64,000 bases of DNA from Halorubrum trapanicum (GTDB lineage Archaea > Halobacteriota > Halobacteria > Halobacteriales > Haloferacaceae), in NCBI RefSeq assembly GCF_017873555.1, contig NZ_JAGGKE010000001.1, positions 1 through 64,000 on the forward strand, written 5' to 3'. Position numbers and translations under genes: made by a program. Positions 17,823 to 26,982 of the stretch are shown piece by piece. The stretch's first letter is position 1; every line of letters starts with the position of its first letter. The notes under the pieces were generated by a model. That model was given only the letters and a program-made list of their open reading frames with translations. It was not told the DNA's origin and ran no database searches.

Positions 17823-20800
17823 ATGCGACTGCGTACCGCCCTTACGGAACATGAACGTCGGCGCGGGGAGCGCTACCCGGCGGAACACTCGATGACCGCC
17901 GGTGCGTTCACCGGCGATGACGGCCGACTGGTCCACGTCGGGCCGGACGGGACCGTCCACGACTGTTCGTACTCCCTCTCCGGCGTCGGCGGCGCCGACC
18001 GGCTCCGGATGGGGATCACCGCCGGGCGCGGCGTCCGCTGGTTCGACGACCTGGAGACGACCCGCCAGCACTACGACGGGGACACGCCCCTCGTCGAGAC
18101 CGAGTACGACGCCGGCCGCTACACCATCCACCAGTTCGACCTGGTCGTGAGCGACACGCACCTCACCCACGTCGAACTCCGCGGCTCGCCGCCGGCCGAC
18201 GCCGAGCTGGTCGCCGCCTACGCGTTCTCGCCCGACATGGTCGAGGGCCGCGTCGGCAACATGGTCCACGAGGCCGCCGGTCCCGAAGACGGCGGCGTCG
18301 TCGAGGTGTATCACCGCACGGAACACGACTTCCTCACCGCCTCCACCGGTCTCTCGAACGCCCACGGCCAGCGGCTGCGGACGATCCCGGAACTGCTCGG
18401 CGAGGGCGAGGACGGCTTCCCGCACCGCGGCGAGATCGACCGCCGCGAGGACTCCCGGCTCACCCCGGACGTCGTCGTCCGCGCGCCCTTCGAGCGCGAC
18501 GGGCGGACCGAGCGAGTCACCCTCGCCGGCCGGGCCGTCGTCGACCGTCGGGAGGCCCGCGACACCGGCGACGACGCGAAGGACGCGCTCACCGACGGGG
18601 CCGACCGCCAGCGCCGCATCGAGGCGGTGTCGAACATCGCCACCGCCTACCTCGACGCCGACGACCTCCGCGAGGCCGCGGACGGCCGCGGGCCGAACGT
18701 CCCCGAGGACGCCCCGCGTCGGTCGGTGATCGCGAGCGACCTCCGCGCGCTCGACCTGCTCACCGCGGAGTCCGGCGCCCGGATCGCCGCGCCCGAGTTC
18801 GACCCGTTCTACTCCACCTCCGGCGGCTACGGCTACACGTGGTTCCGCGACGAGGCGACGGTGTCGACCGCGCTGCTCGGCGCGAGCGAGGAGCTCGACC
18901 TCGACGCCGACGAGGAGCTGCTCGCGGCCGCGAGCTTCTTCTGTCGCACGCAGGACGCCGACGGCTCGTGGCCCCACCGGGTGTGGGCCGACTCCGGGAA
19001 GGTCGCGCCCGGCTGGGCGAACGCCCGCATCGAGGGAGCGAACGGAACGCCCGGCCCGAACGACCAGCTCGACCAGCCCGCGACGGTCGTCGCCTTCTTG
19101 GCGACGCTGCGCCGCGAGGCGGACCTCCCGGCCGAGTGGCGCGACCGGATCGACGAGACGATCGCCGACGCCGTCGGCTTCCTCCTCGAGACGACCGAGG
19201 ACGACGGGCTGCCCCGCCGCTGTCAGAACTGCTGGGAGAACGCGCTCGGCCGGTTCACCCACACCGGCGCCGAGTACCTGCGGGCGTTCGCCGCGGTGGC
19301 GCGCGCGCCGGTCGGCGAGGAGCTCCGGGCCGACGCCGCGGACGCCGCGGACGCGGCGCTGTCCGGTCTCGACGCCCGCTGGAACCCCGAGACGGAGCGG
19401 TTCCTCCAGCGCGCGAGCGAGGAGAGCCAAGACGCCCGCGCCGACGCCAGCACCTTCGCGCTCGCGACCGCCGCCGCGGAGTACGCCGCCCTACTCGACG
19501 ACGAGTCCGCGGCGGCCGGCGGTAGCGACGCGCCCGCCGACGACTCCGCGCCCGCCGACGACTCCGCGCCCGCCGACGACTCCGCGGCTACTGACGGCTC
19601 GGGCGCCGGGTCGATAGAGTCCGTCGAGGCGAGCGAGTTCGACCGGTTCCTCGACCGCGTCAACACCCACGTCCGGCGGTCGATCGACGCCCTCCGGCGC
19701 GAGACCGCCTCGGTGGAGGGACTCGTCAGGTTCACCGGCGACGACTGGCGCACGGCCGAGCAGGGCGCCGCGAAGGTGTGGTCGATCGCGACGCTGTGGG
19801 GCGCGAGCGCGGCGGCGACGCTCGCGGGCGTCGTCGAGGAGCGCGGCGGCGCCTCCGGGCCGCTGTTCGCCGACGCCCGCGAGCTGTACGCGCTCTGTGA
19901 ACCCGACGGTCCGTTCGTCAACGAGGCGGGACTGTTCGCGGAGCAGGCGTTCGACGACGGCGATCTCGACAGCGCGACCCCCATCGCGTGGTCGCACGCG
20001 CTCCGGATCGACGCGACGGTGACGCTCGCGAGCCACGGCGAACTCCCGGTCCCGCACGACCGCGAGACGGGTCCCGAGGCGGCGCCCCACTGGACCACCG
20101 GTCGGAAGTTCGGCGTCGGCACGCCCGCGGACTACGAGAGCGACGAGCCGGTGCCGGTGTGGTTCACGCTCACCGAGGGTGCGCTCACCGAGGCGCGGTT
20201 CCCCCGGATCGACGTGATGAACGTCCGGACGTTCGACTTCCTCGTCGCCGACCCCGACTCCGAGTACGCCGTCCGGACGTTCGACGAGACCGACCACGTC
20301 GCGACGACGGAGACGGTCGAGCGGACGACGGAGCCGGCGGCCGACGACGCGCTCGCGTACGTCCAGACGATCCGCGAGACGGGCGACGGCCACGGCCACA
20401 GCTGGACGCTCAGAGTCGAATACGCGGTCGACACCGACGGGACCGCGATCCTCGCCGACGTCCGGTTCGAGGGGAGCCGCGAGTACGACGTGTACGCGCT
20501 CGCCGACGCGACGGTCGCCAACGTCGGCACGAACGACCGCGCCGAGCGCGTCGACGGCGACGCGGGGGCGCACCTGCTCGCGCGCAAGGACGAGCCCGAC
20601 CGCGACGCGGGCAAGCTCGTCGACGACGAGGGCGAGCCGTTCGACCCCGCGCTCGCGCTGGCGAGCGGCGACGGGTTCGACTGGGCGAGCGCGCTCGCGG
20701 CCGGGAGCGAGGCGGCGGACGCGCTGTTCGGCGACGGCGAGCGCGGCGCGGAGTCCGACGAGGCGGTCGGCAACGTCGTCCTCGCCGGTCTCGTCGGCAG

Positions 20801-22592
20801 CGGCGAGGCGGTCGCGGACACGGTCGCGCTCGGCTTCGCCGAGGCGTCGGACACCGCGGCCGCGCTCGGCGAGGCCGAGGGGGCGCTCGCCCGCGGGTTC
20901 GACGACGCCGTGGACGCGTACGCCGAGACCTGGCGCGCGTGGCTCGCTGACCGCGAGCTTCCGGACTCGGTCGCGGGCGACCCCGACCTCGCGGCGCAGT
21001 ACCGCTTCGCGCTGATGACGCTGGCGGCCGTCGAGGACAAGGCCCACGACGGCGCGGGGATCGCAAGCCCCTCGGTGCCGTGGGGCGAGACCGAGTACGC
21101 CGCGGAGGACCGCGGCTACGGCTACAACTTCGTCTGGTCGCGGGACCTCTACCAGGTGTTCACGGCGCTGATCGAGATGGACGAGCTGGAGCGCGGCGCC
21201 GACGCCCTCGCGTACCTGTACAACACCCAGCAGGACGACGACGGGTTCCTCCCGCAGAACACCTACATCGACGGGCGGACCCGGTGGGGCGGCGAGCAGA
21301 TGGACAACATCGGGTTCCCCTCGGTGATGGCGTGGCAGCTGTACGAGCGCGGCGTGACGCTCGCCGACGCGGGCTACACCTACGAGCAGGTGAGCCGCTC
21401 GCTCGATTATATCGCCGAACACGGTCCCGAGACCGCACAGGAGCGCTGGGAAGAGGAGGCCGGCTACTCGCCGTCGAGCATCGCGGCGGAGATCGCGGGC
21501 CTGGTCTCCGGCGCGGCGCTCGCGCTCGCGGAGGCCGACCGCCGCGACGGAGCCGAGTCCGGGAGCGACGCCGCGGCGTCGCCCGGCTCGCTCCGCGCCG
21601 ACGCGCTCGCGTGGCTGGCGCTCGCGGACGACTGGACCGCGCGCGTCGAGGACTGGTGCGCGACCGCGACCGGCACCGACCGCCACAGGGAGACCCCGTA
21701 CTACCTCCGGATCACGGCCGACGGCGACCCCGAGGCGGGGCGCCCCCGAACCATCGCCAACGACGGGCCGACGTACGACGAGCGGGAGATCGTCGACGGC
21801 GGCTTCCTCGAACTCGTCCGGCTGGGGATCAAGCCTGCCGACGACCCGGTCGTCCGCAACTCAGTCTCCGTCGTCGACGACTCGATCCGCGTGGACACGC
21901 CCCACGGCGCCGCCTGGTACCGCTACGTCGGCGACGCGTACGGCGAGATCGCGGTCGGCGACCCGGGCGCGCCGTGGGCCGGAACCGGCGACGGCCGCGG
22001 GCGCCTCTGGCCCATCTTCACCGGCGAGCGCGGCGAGTACGAGCTGCGCGCCCGCGCCGACGGTCCCGACGCCTTCGGCGGCACCGACGACGAGAAGCTC
22101 GACCCCGAGGCGCTGTTGGAGACGATGGCCGGCTTCGGCAACTCCGGACGCATGCTCCCCGAGCAGGTGTGGGACCGCGAACACCCGACGAAGTACGGCT
22201 GGGAGTTCGGCGAGGGAACCGGGGGGGCGACCCCCCTCGCGTGGTCGATGGCCGGCTTCGTCCGGCTGGCGCACGGCGTCGACGCGGGCGAGCCGGTCGA
22301 GACGCCGACCGTCGTCCGCGAGCGTTACGTCGAGCGCGGCCGCCCCGCCGGTCCCGACCTGACGGCCACAGCCGAGTTCGTCGAGGACTCCGTCGTCGTC
22401 GCCGGCGAGACGGACGCCGAGTGCGTCGCGGTCCACACGCGGAAAATCTCCCGTCTCGTGACGCTCGACGACGACGGCGCGTTCGAGGTCGACCTCGACG
22501 CGGCGACCGACGCGGACACCGTCGTGGTCGCGGCCGCGACCGACGAGGAATTCGAGACCGCCGGCACCGCGGTCGAGCGAATCCGGCTGTAG
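17823..22592 (+). CDS. Double-module GH15 glucoamylase/glucodextranase-like protein
   Basis: A 1589-residue protein, roughly twice the usual family length. It contains two successive halves, each with a beta-sandwich-like N-terminal part and a GH15 (alpha/alpha)6 region. Half 1 starts MRLRTALTEHERRRGERYPA and has DCSYSLSG and GYTWFRDEA (~338). Half 2 starts near APHWTTGRKFGVG (~residue 755), has GYNFVWSRDL (~1100) and the ERWEEEAGYSPSS acid motif, and ends with an Ig-like extension. A repeated Ala-Pro-Asp-Asp-Ser linker lies at ~569-587. TATA-like cttttac lies ~25 nt upstream. No signal peptide. It would release glucose from alpha-glucans supplied by the adjacent GH13 and GH77 enzymes. Confidence 0.93.
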   Translation: MRLRTALTEHERRRGERYPAEHSMTAGAFTGDDGRLVHVGPDGTVHDCSYSLSGVGGADRLRMGITAGRGVRWFDDLETTRQHYDGDTPLVETEYDAGRYTIHQFDLVVSDTHLTHVELRGSPPADAELVAAYAFSPDMVEGRVGNMVHEAAGPEDGGVVEVYHRTEHDFLTASTGLSNAHGQRLRTIPELLGEGEDGFPHRGEIDRREDSRLTPDVVVRAPFERDGRTERVTLAGRAVVDRREARDTGDDAKDALTDGADRQRRIEAVSNIATAYLDADDLREAADGRGPNVPEDAPRRSVIASDLRALDLLTAESGARIAAPEFDPFYSTSGGYGYTWFRDEATVSTALLGASEELDLDADEELLAAASFFCRTQDADGSWPHRVWADSGKVAPGWANARIEGANGTPGPNDQLDQPATVVAFLATLRREADLPAEWRDRIDETIADAVGFLLETTEDDGLPRRCQNCWENALGRFTHTGAEYLRAFAAVARAPVGEELRADAADAADAALSGLDARWNPETERFLQRASEESQDARADASTFALATAAAEYAALLDDESAAAGGSDAPADDSAPADDSAPADDSAATDGSGAGSIESVEASEFDRFLDRVNTHVRRSIDALRRETASVEGLVRFTGDDWRTAEQGAAKVWSIATLWGASAAATLAGVVEERGGASGPLFADARELYALCEPDGPFVNEAGLFAEQAFDDGDLDSATPIAWSHALRIDATVTLASHGELPVPHDRETGPEAAPHWTTGRKFGVGTPADYESDEPVPVWFTLTEGALTEARFPRIDVMNVRTFDFLVADPDSEYAVRTFDETDHVATTETVERTTEPAADDALAYVQTIRETGDGHGHSWTLRVEYAVDTDGTAILADVRFEGSREYDVYALADATVANVGTNDRAERVDGDAGAHLLARKDEPDRDAGKLVDDEGEPFDPALALASGDGFDWASALAAGSEAADALFGDGERGAESDEAVGNVVLAGLVGSGEAVADTVALGFAEASDTAAALGEAEGALARGFDDAVDAYAETWRAWLADRELPDSVAGDPDLAAQYRFALMTLAAVEDKAHDGAGIASPSVPWGETEYAAEDRGYGYNFVWSRDLYQVFTALIEMDELERGADALAYLYNTQQDDDGFLPQNTYIDGRTRWGGEQMDNIGFPSVMAWQLYERGVTLADAGYTYEQVSRSLDYIAEHGPETAQERWEEEAGYSPSSIAAEIAGLVSGAALALAEADRRDGAESGSDAAASPGSLRADALAWLALADDWTARVEDWCATATGTDRHRETPYYLRITADGDPEAGRPRTIANDGPTYDEREIVDGGFLELVRLGIKPADDPVVRNSVSVVDDSIRVDTPHGAAWYRYVGDAYGEIAVGDPGAPWAGTGDGRGRLWPIFTGERGEYELRARADGPDAFGGTDDEKLDPEALLETMAGFGNSGRMLPEQVWDREHPTKYGWEFGEGTGGATPLAWSMAGFVRLAHGVDAGEPVETPTVVRERYVERGRPAGPDLTATAEFVEDSVVVAGETDAECVAVHTRKISRLVTLDDDGAFEVDLDAATDADTVVVAAATDEEFETAGTAVERIRL
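19530..19583 (+). repeat. Three 18-bp tandem repeats encoding an APADDS linker
   Basis: Three perfect copies of gcgcccgccgacgactcc (19530-19547, 19548-19565, 19566-19583) stay in frame and encode repeated APADDS inside half 1 of the glucoamylase. The acidic, proline-containing unit is a flexible insertion in the catalytic region, likely variable in copy number between strains. Confidence 0.9.
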
Positions 22593-22644
22593 CCGCGGGC
22601 GAACCGCTTTCCCCGCCGGTCCCGCCATCCGAGCGCAACCAGCG

Positions 22645-23103
22645 TCACCCGAGCGCGACCACGTCGACCGCGCGGGAGTCGCCGTCGCCGTCGATCTCGA
22701 CCGACGAGCCGATGCTCCTCCGAACGCGCTCGCGCCAGTCCTCGACGGCCTCCGCGTGTCGCTCCCGCCGGGCTTCGAGGTCGGTATCCGGGTGTTCGGC
22801 GGCGGTGTCGTCCGGCTCGGGGTACGGCGGTACGTCCGCGACGAGGTCCCGAGGATCGATGTGAAGCGGGGCGGGCGCGTCGTCGGCGCTCCTGGCGTCC
22901 CTCTCGTCGGTCCCGTCCCCGCCCGCGTCGAGCGCGTGAAGTCGAGCGCGCATCCGTCCGGAGAAGGGCGGCGTCGCGCGGAGGACGACCTCTCGGTCGC
23001 TCCGGAGCGCGGCTTCGAGGGCGTTCGCCACGTCCTCGCGGTGGACCGCGATCGACCGGATCCGGCCGGGTCCGGGGTCGCTGCCGGGCTCCTCCTCAGT
23101 CAT
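22645..23103 (-). CDS. Haloarchaeal conserved protein of unknown function, coupled to MutS-like gene
   Basis: A 152-residue acidic protein with a conserved-looking N-terminus (IRSIAVHREDVANALEAALRS, then REVVLRATPPFSGRMRARLH) and a disordered, Asp/Glu-rich middle. The C-terminal helix DLEARRERHAEAVEDWRERVRRSI precedes a short strand VDVVAL. Its ATG at 23103 overlaps the 3' end of the MutS-like gene by eight nucleotides, so both are co-transcribed and probably translationally coupled. No function can be assigned from motifs; the linkage suggests a role with the MutS-like ATPase, but that is inference. Confidence 0.75.
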   Translation of the reverse strand: MTEEEPGSDPGPGRIRSIAVHREDVANALEAALRSDREVVLRATPPFSGRMRARLHALDAGGDGTDERDARSADDAPAPLHIDPRDLVADVPPYPEPDDTAAEHPDTDLEARRERHAEAVEDWRERVRRSIGSSVEIDGDGDSRAVDVVALG

Positions 23104-24946
23104 CGTTCGCCGTCCACTCGGCGTCCGAGAGCGTGCGCTGGACCGCCTCCTCGCCGACCGCGCCGGCGAGGTGCTCGAAGCCCGCGCGGACGCCGCGGTC
23201 GCTCGCGTTCGCGACCAGCCGCGAGACGATGAACTCCGGCGTCGACTTCCCGACCGTCTCGAACCGCGGCTGGTAGTCGACGCGGAGGTCGAGGTCGCTC
23301 GTCAGCCCCTCCGCGAAGATGCCGTCGATGCGTGCGGCGTCGGGCAGCGGACTCAGGTCCTCCGCGAGGTGGGTGACGTAGACGCCGAGCGCGCCGCGGT
23401 CGACGGTGAGCGTCACCAGCCCGTTCAGCAGGTCGGCGGCGCGGCCCGGCTCCGTGATCGCCTCGAACTCGTCGACGAGCATGAGCGTGCGGCCGTCCGC
23501 GACCAGCGGCGGGACGACCGACTTCAGCGTCGACTCCAGCACGCCGGCGTTGAAGGAGGCGTGCCGGCGGTGGAAGACGATCCGGTCGAACGTCCCGACC
23601 TCGGCCGCGTCGGCGGGCACGGGCAGCCCCATCGACGCGAGCAGCGCGACCGCACAGAGGGTCTCCAAGAGCGTCGTCTTCCCGCCGGAGTTCGCCCCGG
23701 TGAGGACGCTCACGCGGTCGCCCGTCGGCGGCGCGTCCGCGCTCGCGACGCCCGCGTCGTCCGCGAGCGAGTGGGATCCGACGCCGTAGGAGACTGGCTG
23801 GACCTCGCCGTCGAGGAACGGGTTCCGCGCCCCGCGCACGGCGATCCCGTCGTCGACGAGCGTCGGTCGGACGTGGCCGTTCTCGGCCGCGAACCGGCCG
23901 AGCGACAGCAGGAACGCGGCGTCGGAGACCGCCGTCGCGGCGCGGGCGACGGTGGTGTCCCCGTCGTCGCTCTCCGCCTCATCGCCGTCGTCGCTCGCGT
24001 CCGCCGCGGACTCGTCTCCCAGCCGCTCGCGGATGTCGGCCGCCACGGCAGCCTCCCGCTCCTCGACCGCCGATTCGAGTTCGACGACGAGGTCCCGGAG
24101 CGTCCCGGAGACGAAGTCGGCCGCGTCGAGCGCCTCGTCGGGCGCCGCCGACCGGACCGTCGCGGGCTCGACGCCGGTCTCGCGGGCGACGTGGTCGATC
24201 GTCGCCGCCTCCAGCGCCTCGAAGTCGCGGAGGCTCCCGTCGCGGACCGATTCGAGCACGTCGAACGCGGAGTCCGCGAGGTCGCGCGCGGCCGACAGCT
24301 GATCGCGAAGTCGGTCCAGTTCCGCGTCGGCACCGCTCGCGATCTCGATGTCGTCGCCGTCGAGTCCCCCGGCGGGGTCGATCGACCCCCGCACGTCGGC
24401 GAGGGCGTCGGCCGCGTCTCGAAGGCGGTCGCCGTCGAGCGCGCCGACGTCGGCGAACGGACCGTCCGTCAGCCTCGCCTCGCGGAGCGCGACAGCGGTC
24501 TCGACCGCGGCCAGGTCCGACCCCTCGGCCTCGTCGTACGCCGCGAAGGCGTCCGCGACGGCCCCGCGCTCGGCGTCGTCGAGACCGGCCCACGCGTCGC
24601 GGGCGGCGACGACGCGATCGAGCCGCGACTCGACGGCGTCGCGGTCGAGCAGCGGGGTCAACACCCGGATGCGGTCGGCGGCGTGCGCGGTGAGCGCCTC
24701 GCCCGCCGCGAGCGCGAGGAGGTCGTCGTACACCGAGCGCGCGTCGCCCGTCGCGAGCACGTCCATCCCGGCCTCGCCGTTCGCCCGGCGGAGGATGCGA
24801 GTCGCGCGGCCGCGGTGGAGTCCGGCGTCGACGAGCGCGCGGACATCGGCCGATTCGATCGCCTCGACCGCCCGCTCGGTCCCGAGCGCCTCGGTGAGCC
24901 GCTCGCTCGTCTTCGGGCCGATCCCCCAGTAGTCCTCCAGTCGCAT
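23096..24946 (-). CDS. Archaeal HhH-MutS-like DNA repair ATPase
   Basis: A 616-residue protein. It begins with a helix-hairpin-helix segment (YWGIGPKTSERLTEALG, residues ~6-22, and a second hairpin near 40-55) instead of the MutS mismatch-recognition domain. A long helical core/clamp follows, then the MutS ABC-type ATPase with Walker A GANSGGKTTLLET (~416-428), Walker B TLMLVDEFEAIT and a conserved FHRRHASFNAGVLEST segment between them. Such proteins resemble MutS2/MutS5-type factors that act on branched DNA rather than mismatches. Start is set at MRLEDYWGIGPK, as the upstream frame is Arg-rich shadow. It is the first gene of a two-gene operon. Confidence 0.85.
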   Translation of the reverse strand: MRLEDYWGIGPKTSERLTEALGTERAVEAIESADVRALVDAGLHRGRATRILRRANGEAGMDVLATGDARSVYDDLLALAAGEALTAHAADRIRVLTPLLDRDAVESRLDRVVAARDAWAGLDDAERGAVADAFAAYDEAEGSDLAAVETAVALREARLTDGPFADVGALDGDRLRDAADALADVRGSIDPAGGLDGDDIEIASGADAELDRLRDQLSAARDLADSAFDVLESVRDGSLRDFEALEAATIDHVARETGVEPATVRSAAPDEALDAADFVSGTLRDLVVELESAVEEREAAVAADIRERLGDESAADASDDGDEAESDDGDTTVARAATAVSDAAFLLSLGRFAAENGHVRPTLVDDGIAVRGARNPFLDGEVQPVSYGVGSHSLADDAGVASADAPPTGDRVSVLTGANSGGKTTLLETLCAVALLASMGLPVPADAAEVGTFDRIVFHRRHASFNAGVLESTLKSVVPPLVADGRTLMLVDEFEAITEPGRAADLLNGLVTLTVDRGALGVYVTHLAEDLSPLPDAARIDGIFAEGLTSDLDLRVDYQPRFETVGKSTPEFIVSRLVANASDRGVRAGFEHLAGAVGEEAVQRTLSDAEWTANDD

Positions 24947-25072
24947 ACGCCGTGGTGTCGCCCCGGCGTCTTGGCGCTTTCGTCGCCCGCGCCGGCGACT
25001 CGCAATCGCCTTGGTGGCGTCTGTCCCTCTTTCACGACAGCACTCATCCCGATTCGGCCCGTACGCGTCGAC

Positions 25073-25747
25073 ATGGCCACGGAGATCACGGACGGCGTCT
25101 GGCGGTTCGACTGCCGAGGTGTCAACGCGTACCTCGTCTCCGACGACGTGCCGACCCTCGTCGACGCCGGCACGCCGTGGGACGAGGAGACTATCCGGCG
25201 CGGGCTCGACGAGGCCGGCGTCGAGGTCCCGGCGATCGGTCGGATCCTCCTCACCCACTACGACCTCGACCACGTCGGGACCCTGGCGGCGCTGGCGCCC
25301 GAACTCGACGCGTCGGTCCGCGCGTACGGCTTCGACGCGGAACTGCTCCGCGGGACGCGGTCGCCGCCGCTCCGGAACCACAAGGGGTTGATCCAACGGC
25401 TCGGGGGACTCCTCACGGACTTCCCCGACCTCGACGTGGTCGGGGTCCGCGACGGCGAGACGCTGGGATCGTTCACCGCGTATCACACGCCCGGCCACAC
25501 GCCGGGCCACGTCGCGTACGTCAGCGAGGAGCTGGGCGTCGGACTGCTCGGCGACCTCGTCTCGGAATCGGACGGCGAGCTAGAGCCGTCCGGCTGGCTG
25601 ATAAGCTACGACACGGACGCGGTCGCGACGAGCGTCCGCGGCCTCGCGGCGCGCGCGCCGCCCTACGAGGTCGCCTGCGTCGGACACGGTGAGCCGCTCG
25701 CGGCCGGGGGTAGCGAGGCGCTGCGTCGGTTGGCTGCGACGCTTTGA
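25073..25747 (+). CDS. MBL-fold metallohydrolase
   Basis: A 224-residue metallo-beta-lactamase-fold protein. Strand 1 is GVNAYLVSDDVPTLVDAGTPW. The metal motif reads LLTHYDLDHVG (residues ~62-72), with Asp in place of the second His of the usual HxHxDH. HTPGHTPGHVAYV provides a further His, GLLGDLVSE the bridging Asp and VACVGHGEPL the C-terminal His. Members include glyoxalase-II-like thioesterases; substrate unknown. It is divergent from the MutS-like gene (126 bp apart). Confidence 0.88.
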   Translation: MATEITDGVWRFDCRGVNAYLVSDDVPTLVDAGTPWDEETIRRGLDEAGVEVPAIGRILLTHYDLDHVGTLAALAPELDASVRAYGFDAELLRGTRSPPLRNHKGLIQRLGGLLTDFPDLDVVGVRDGETLGSFTAYHTPGHTPGHVAYVSEELGVGLLGDLVSESDGELEPSGWLISYDTDAVATSVRGLAARAPPYEVACVGHGEPLAAGGSEALRRLAATL

Positions 25748-25772
25748 ACGGATCGAACGGGGGCGCCCGATC

Positions 25773-26921
25773 TCAGCGCGACTGCCGGTAGATCAGGTTA
25801 CGCTGGATGTCGTTGGCGCCCTCGTAGATCACGGGGATCCGCACGTCGCGGTAGACGCGGGCGATTCTGCGGTCCGTGAGGATCGAGCGACCGCCGTGGA
25901 GCTTCATCCCCTGCTCGGCGCAGTCGGTGGCGACCTCGGTCGACTTCGTCTTCGCCAGAGCCGCCCAGTAACCCGCGTTCTCGTTGTTCGCGACCTTCTC
26001 GCAGGCGCGCCAGTTGAGCGCGCGGGCCGACTCGAACCCGATCCGCATGTCCGAGATGGTGTGTTGGACCGCTTGGAACTCGTCGATGGTGCGGCCGAAC
26101 GCCTCGCGCTCGTCGATGAACGCCTCCGCCTCCTCGATGGCCGCGGCCGCGAGGCCGAGCCCGTGGCCGCCGACGACGACGCGGCCGTGGTTGAAGAAGT
26201 CCGCGAGTACGTAGAAGCCGCCGCCCTCGCTGCCGACGACGTTCTCCTCCGGGACGAAGCAGTCCTCGAAGACGATGTGGCCCTGCTTCGACGCGCGCAT
26301 CCCCATCTTCTCGGGGATGTGTTCGGCCTCGTAGCCGTCCGAGTCCGTCTCGACGATGAACAGCGTGTAGTTCGAGTACCGGTCGTCGCTCTCGCCGGTC
26401 TTCGCGTAGACGGTGAGCCAGTCGGCCTCGACCGCGTTGCCGACCCAGTACTTCTCGCCGGTGATCTCGTAGCCCCCCTCGACCTTCTCCGCCTTCGTCG
26501 TCATCCCCGCCAGGTCCGAGCCGGTCTGCGGCTCCGAGACCGCGAGCCCCGAGATCTGGTCGTTCTCGGCGACCGGGCGGAGGTACTCCTCCTTCTGTTC
26601 GTCGGTGCCGTACTGCTCGACCATCTCCGCGCCGAAGCTGGCGAGTTGAAGCGTGAGCGCGATGCCGGCGTCCGCGCGGTAGAACTCCTCCGCGATCGCG
26701 AGCGTCTGCGCGAGGTCGTACCCCTTCCCGCCGTACTCCTCGCCGATGTCCTGGGCGACGAGTCCGGCGTCCATCCCTGCTTCGAGCACCTCCCACGGGT
26801 ACTCGCCCGACTCGTAATACGCCTCGGCGTTCGGGGCGATGTACTCGTCGGCGAACTCGCGGGCCTCCTGTTTGACGTCTCGCGCGCGCTCCGGCACGAC
26901 GCTGTCGTCGAGCAGTTCCAT
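25773..26921 (-). CDS. Acyl-CoA dehydrogenase
   Basis: A 382-residue FAD-dependent dehydrogenase that introduces the 2,3-double bond into acyl-CoA. Signatures are LAVSEPQTGSDLAGM and YWVGNAVEADWLTVYA (FAD and substrate contacts), the C-terminal helix bundle with AFGRTIDEFQAVQH, and RIPVIYEGANDIQRNLI near the end, where the Glu is the usual catalytic base. Start at MELLDDSVVPE matches family length. No other beta-oxidation gene is adjacent. The preceding minus-strand gene is the MenE-type ligase 61 bp away, so co-transcription is possible. Confidence 0.92.
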   Translation of the reverse strand: MELLDDSVVPERARDVKQEAREFADEYIAPNAEAYYESGEYPWEVLEAGMDAGLVAQDIGEEYGGKGYDLAQTLAIAEEFYRADAGIALTLQLASFGAEMVEQYGTDEQKEEYLRPVAENDQISGLAVSEPQTGSDLAGMTTKAEKVEGGYEITGEKYWVGNAVEADWLTVYAKTGESDDRYSNYTLFIVETDSDGYEAEHIPEKMGMRASKQGHIVFEDCFVPEENVVGSEGGGFYVLADFFNHGRVVVGGHGLGLAAAAIEEAEAFIDEREAFGRTIDEFQAVQHTISDMRIGFESARALNWRACEKVANNENAGYWAALAKTKSTEVATDCAEQGMKLHGGRSILTDRRIARVYRDVRIPVIYEGANDIQRNLIYRQSR

Positions 26922-26982
26922 GTCCGCACTGAGACCCCCGCGGACAAAACGTTCGTGGAACAACGAACAACTCCGGGCGTGT

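Noticed and set aside
15483-19430. A 1315-codon open frame on the minus strand opposite the glucoamylase and amylase
   Set aside because: It runs antisense through gene-dense GC-rich sequence, reads as Arg/Gly/Ala-rich, and the amylase and glucoamylase frames have clear family motifs. It is a codon-bias shadow.
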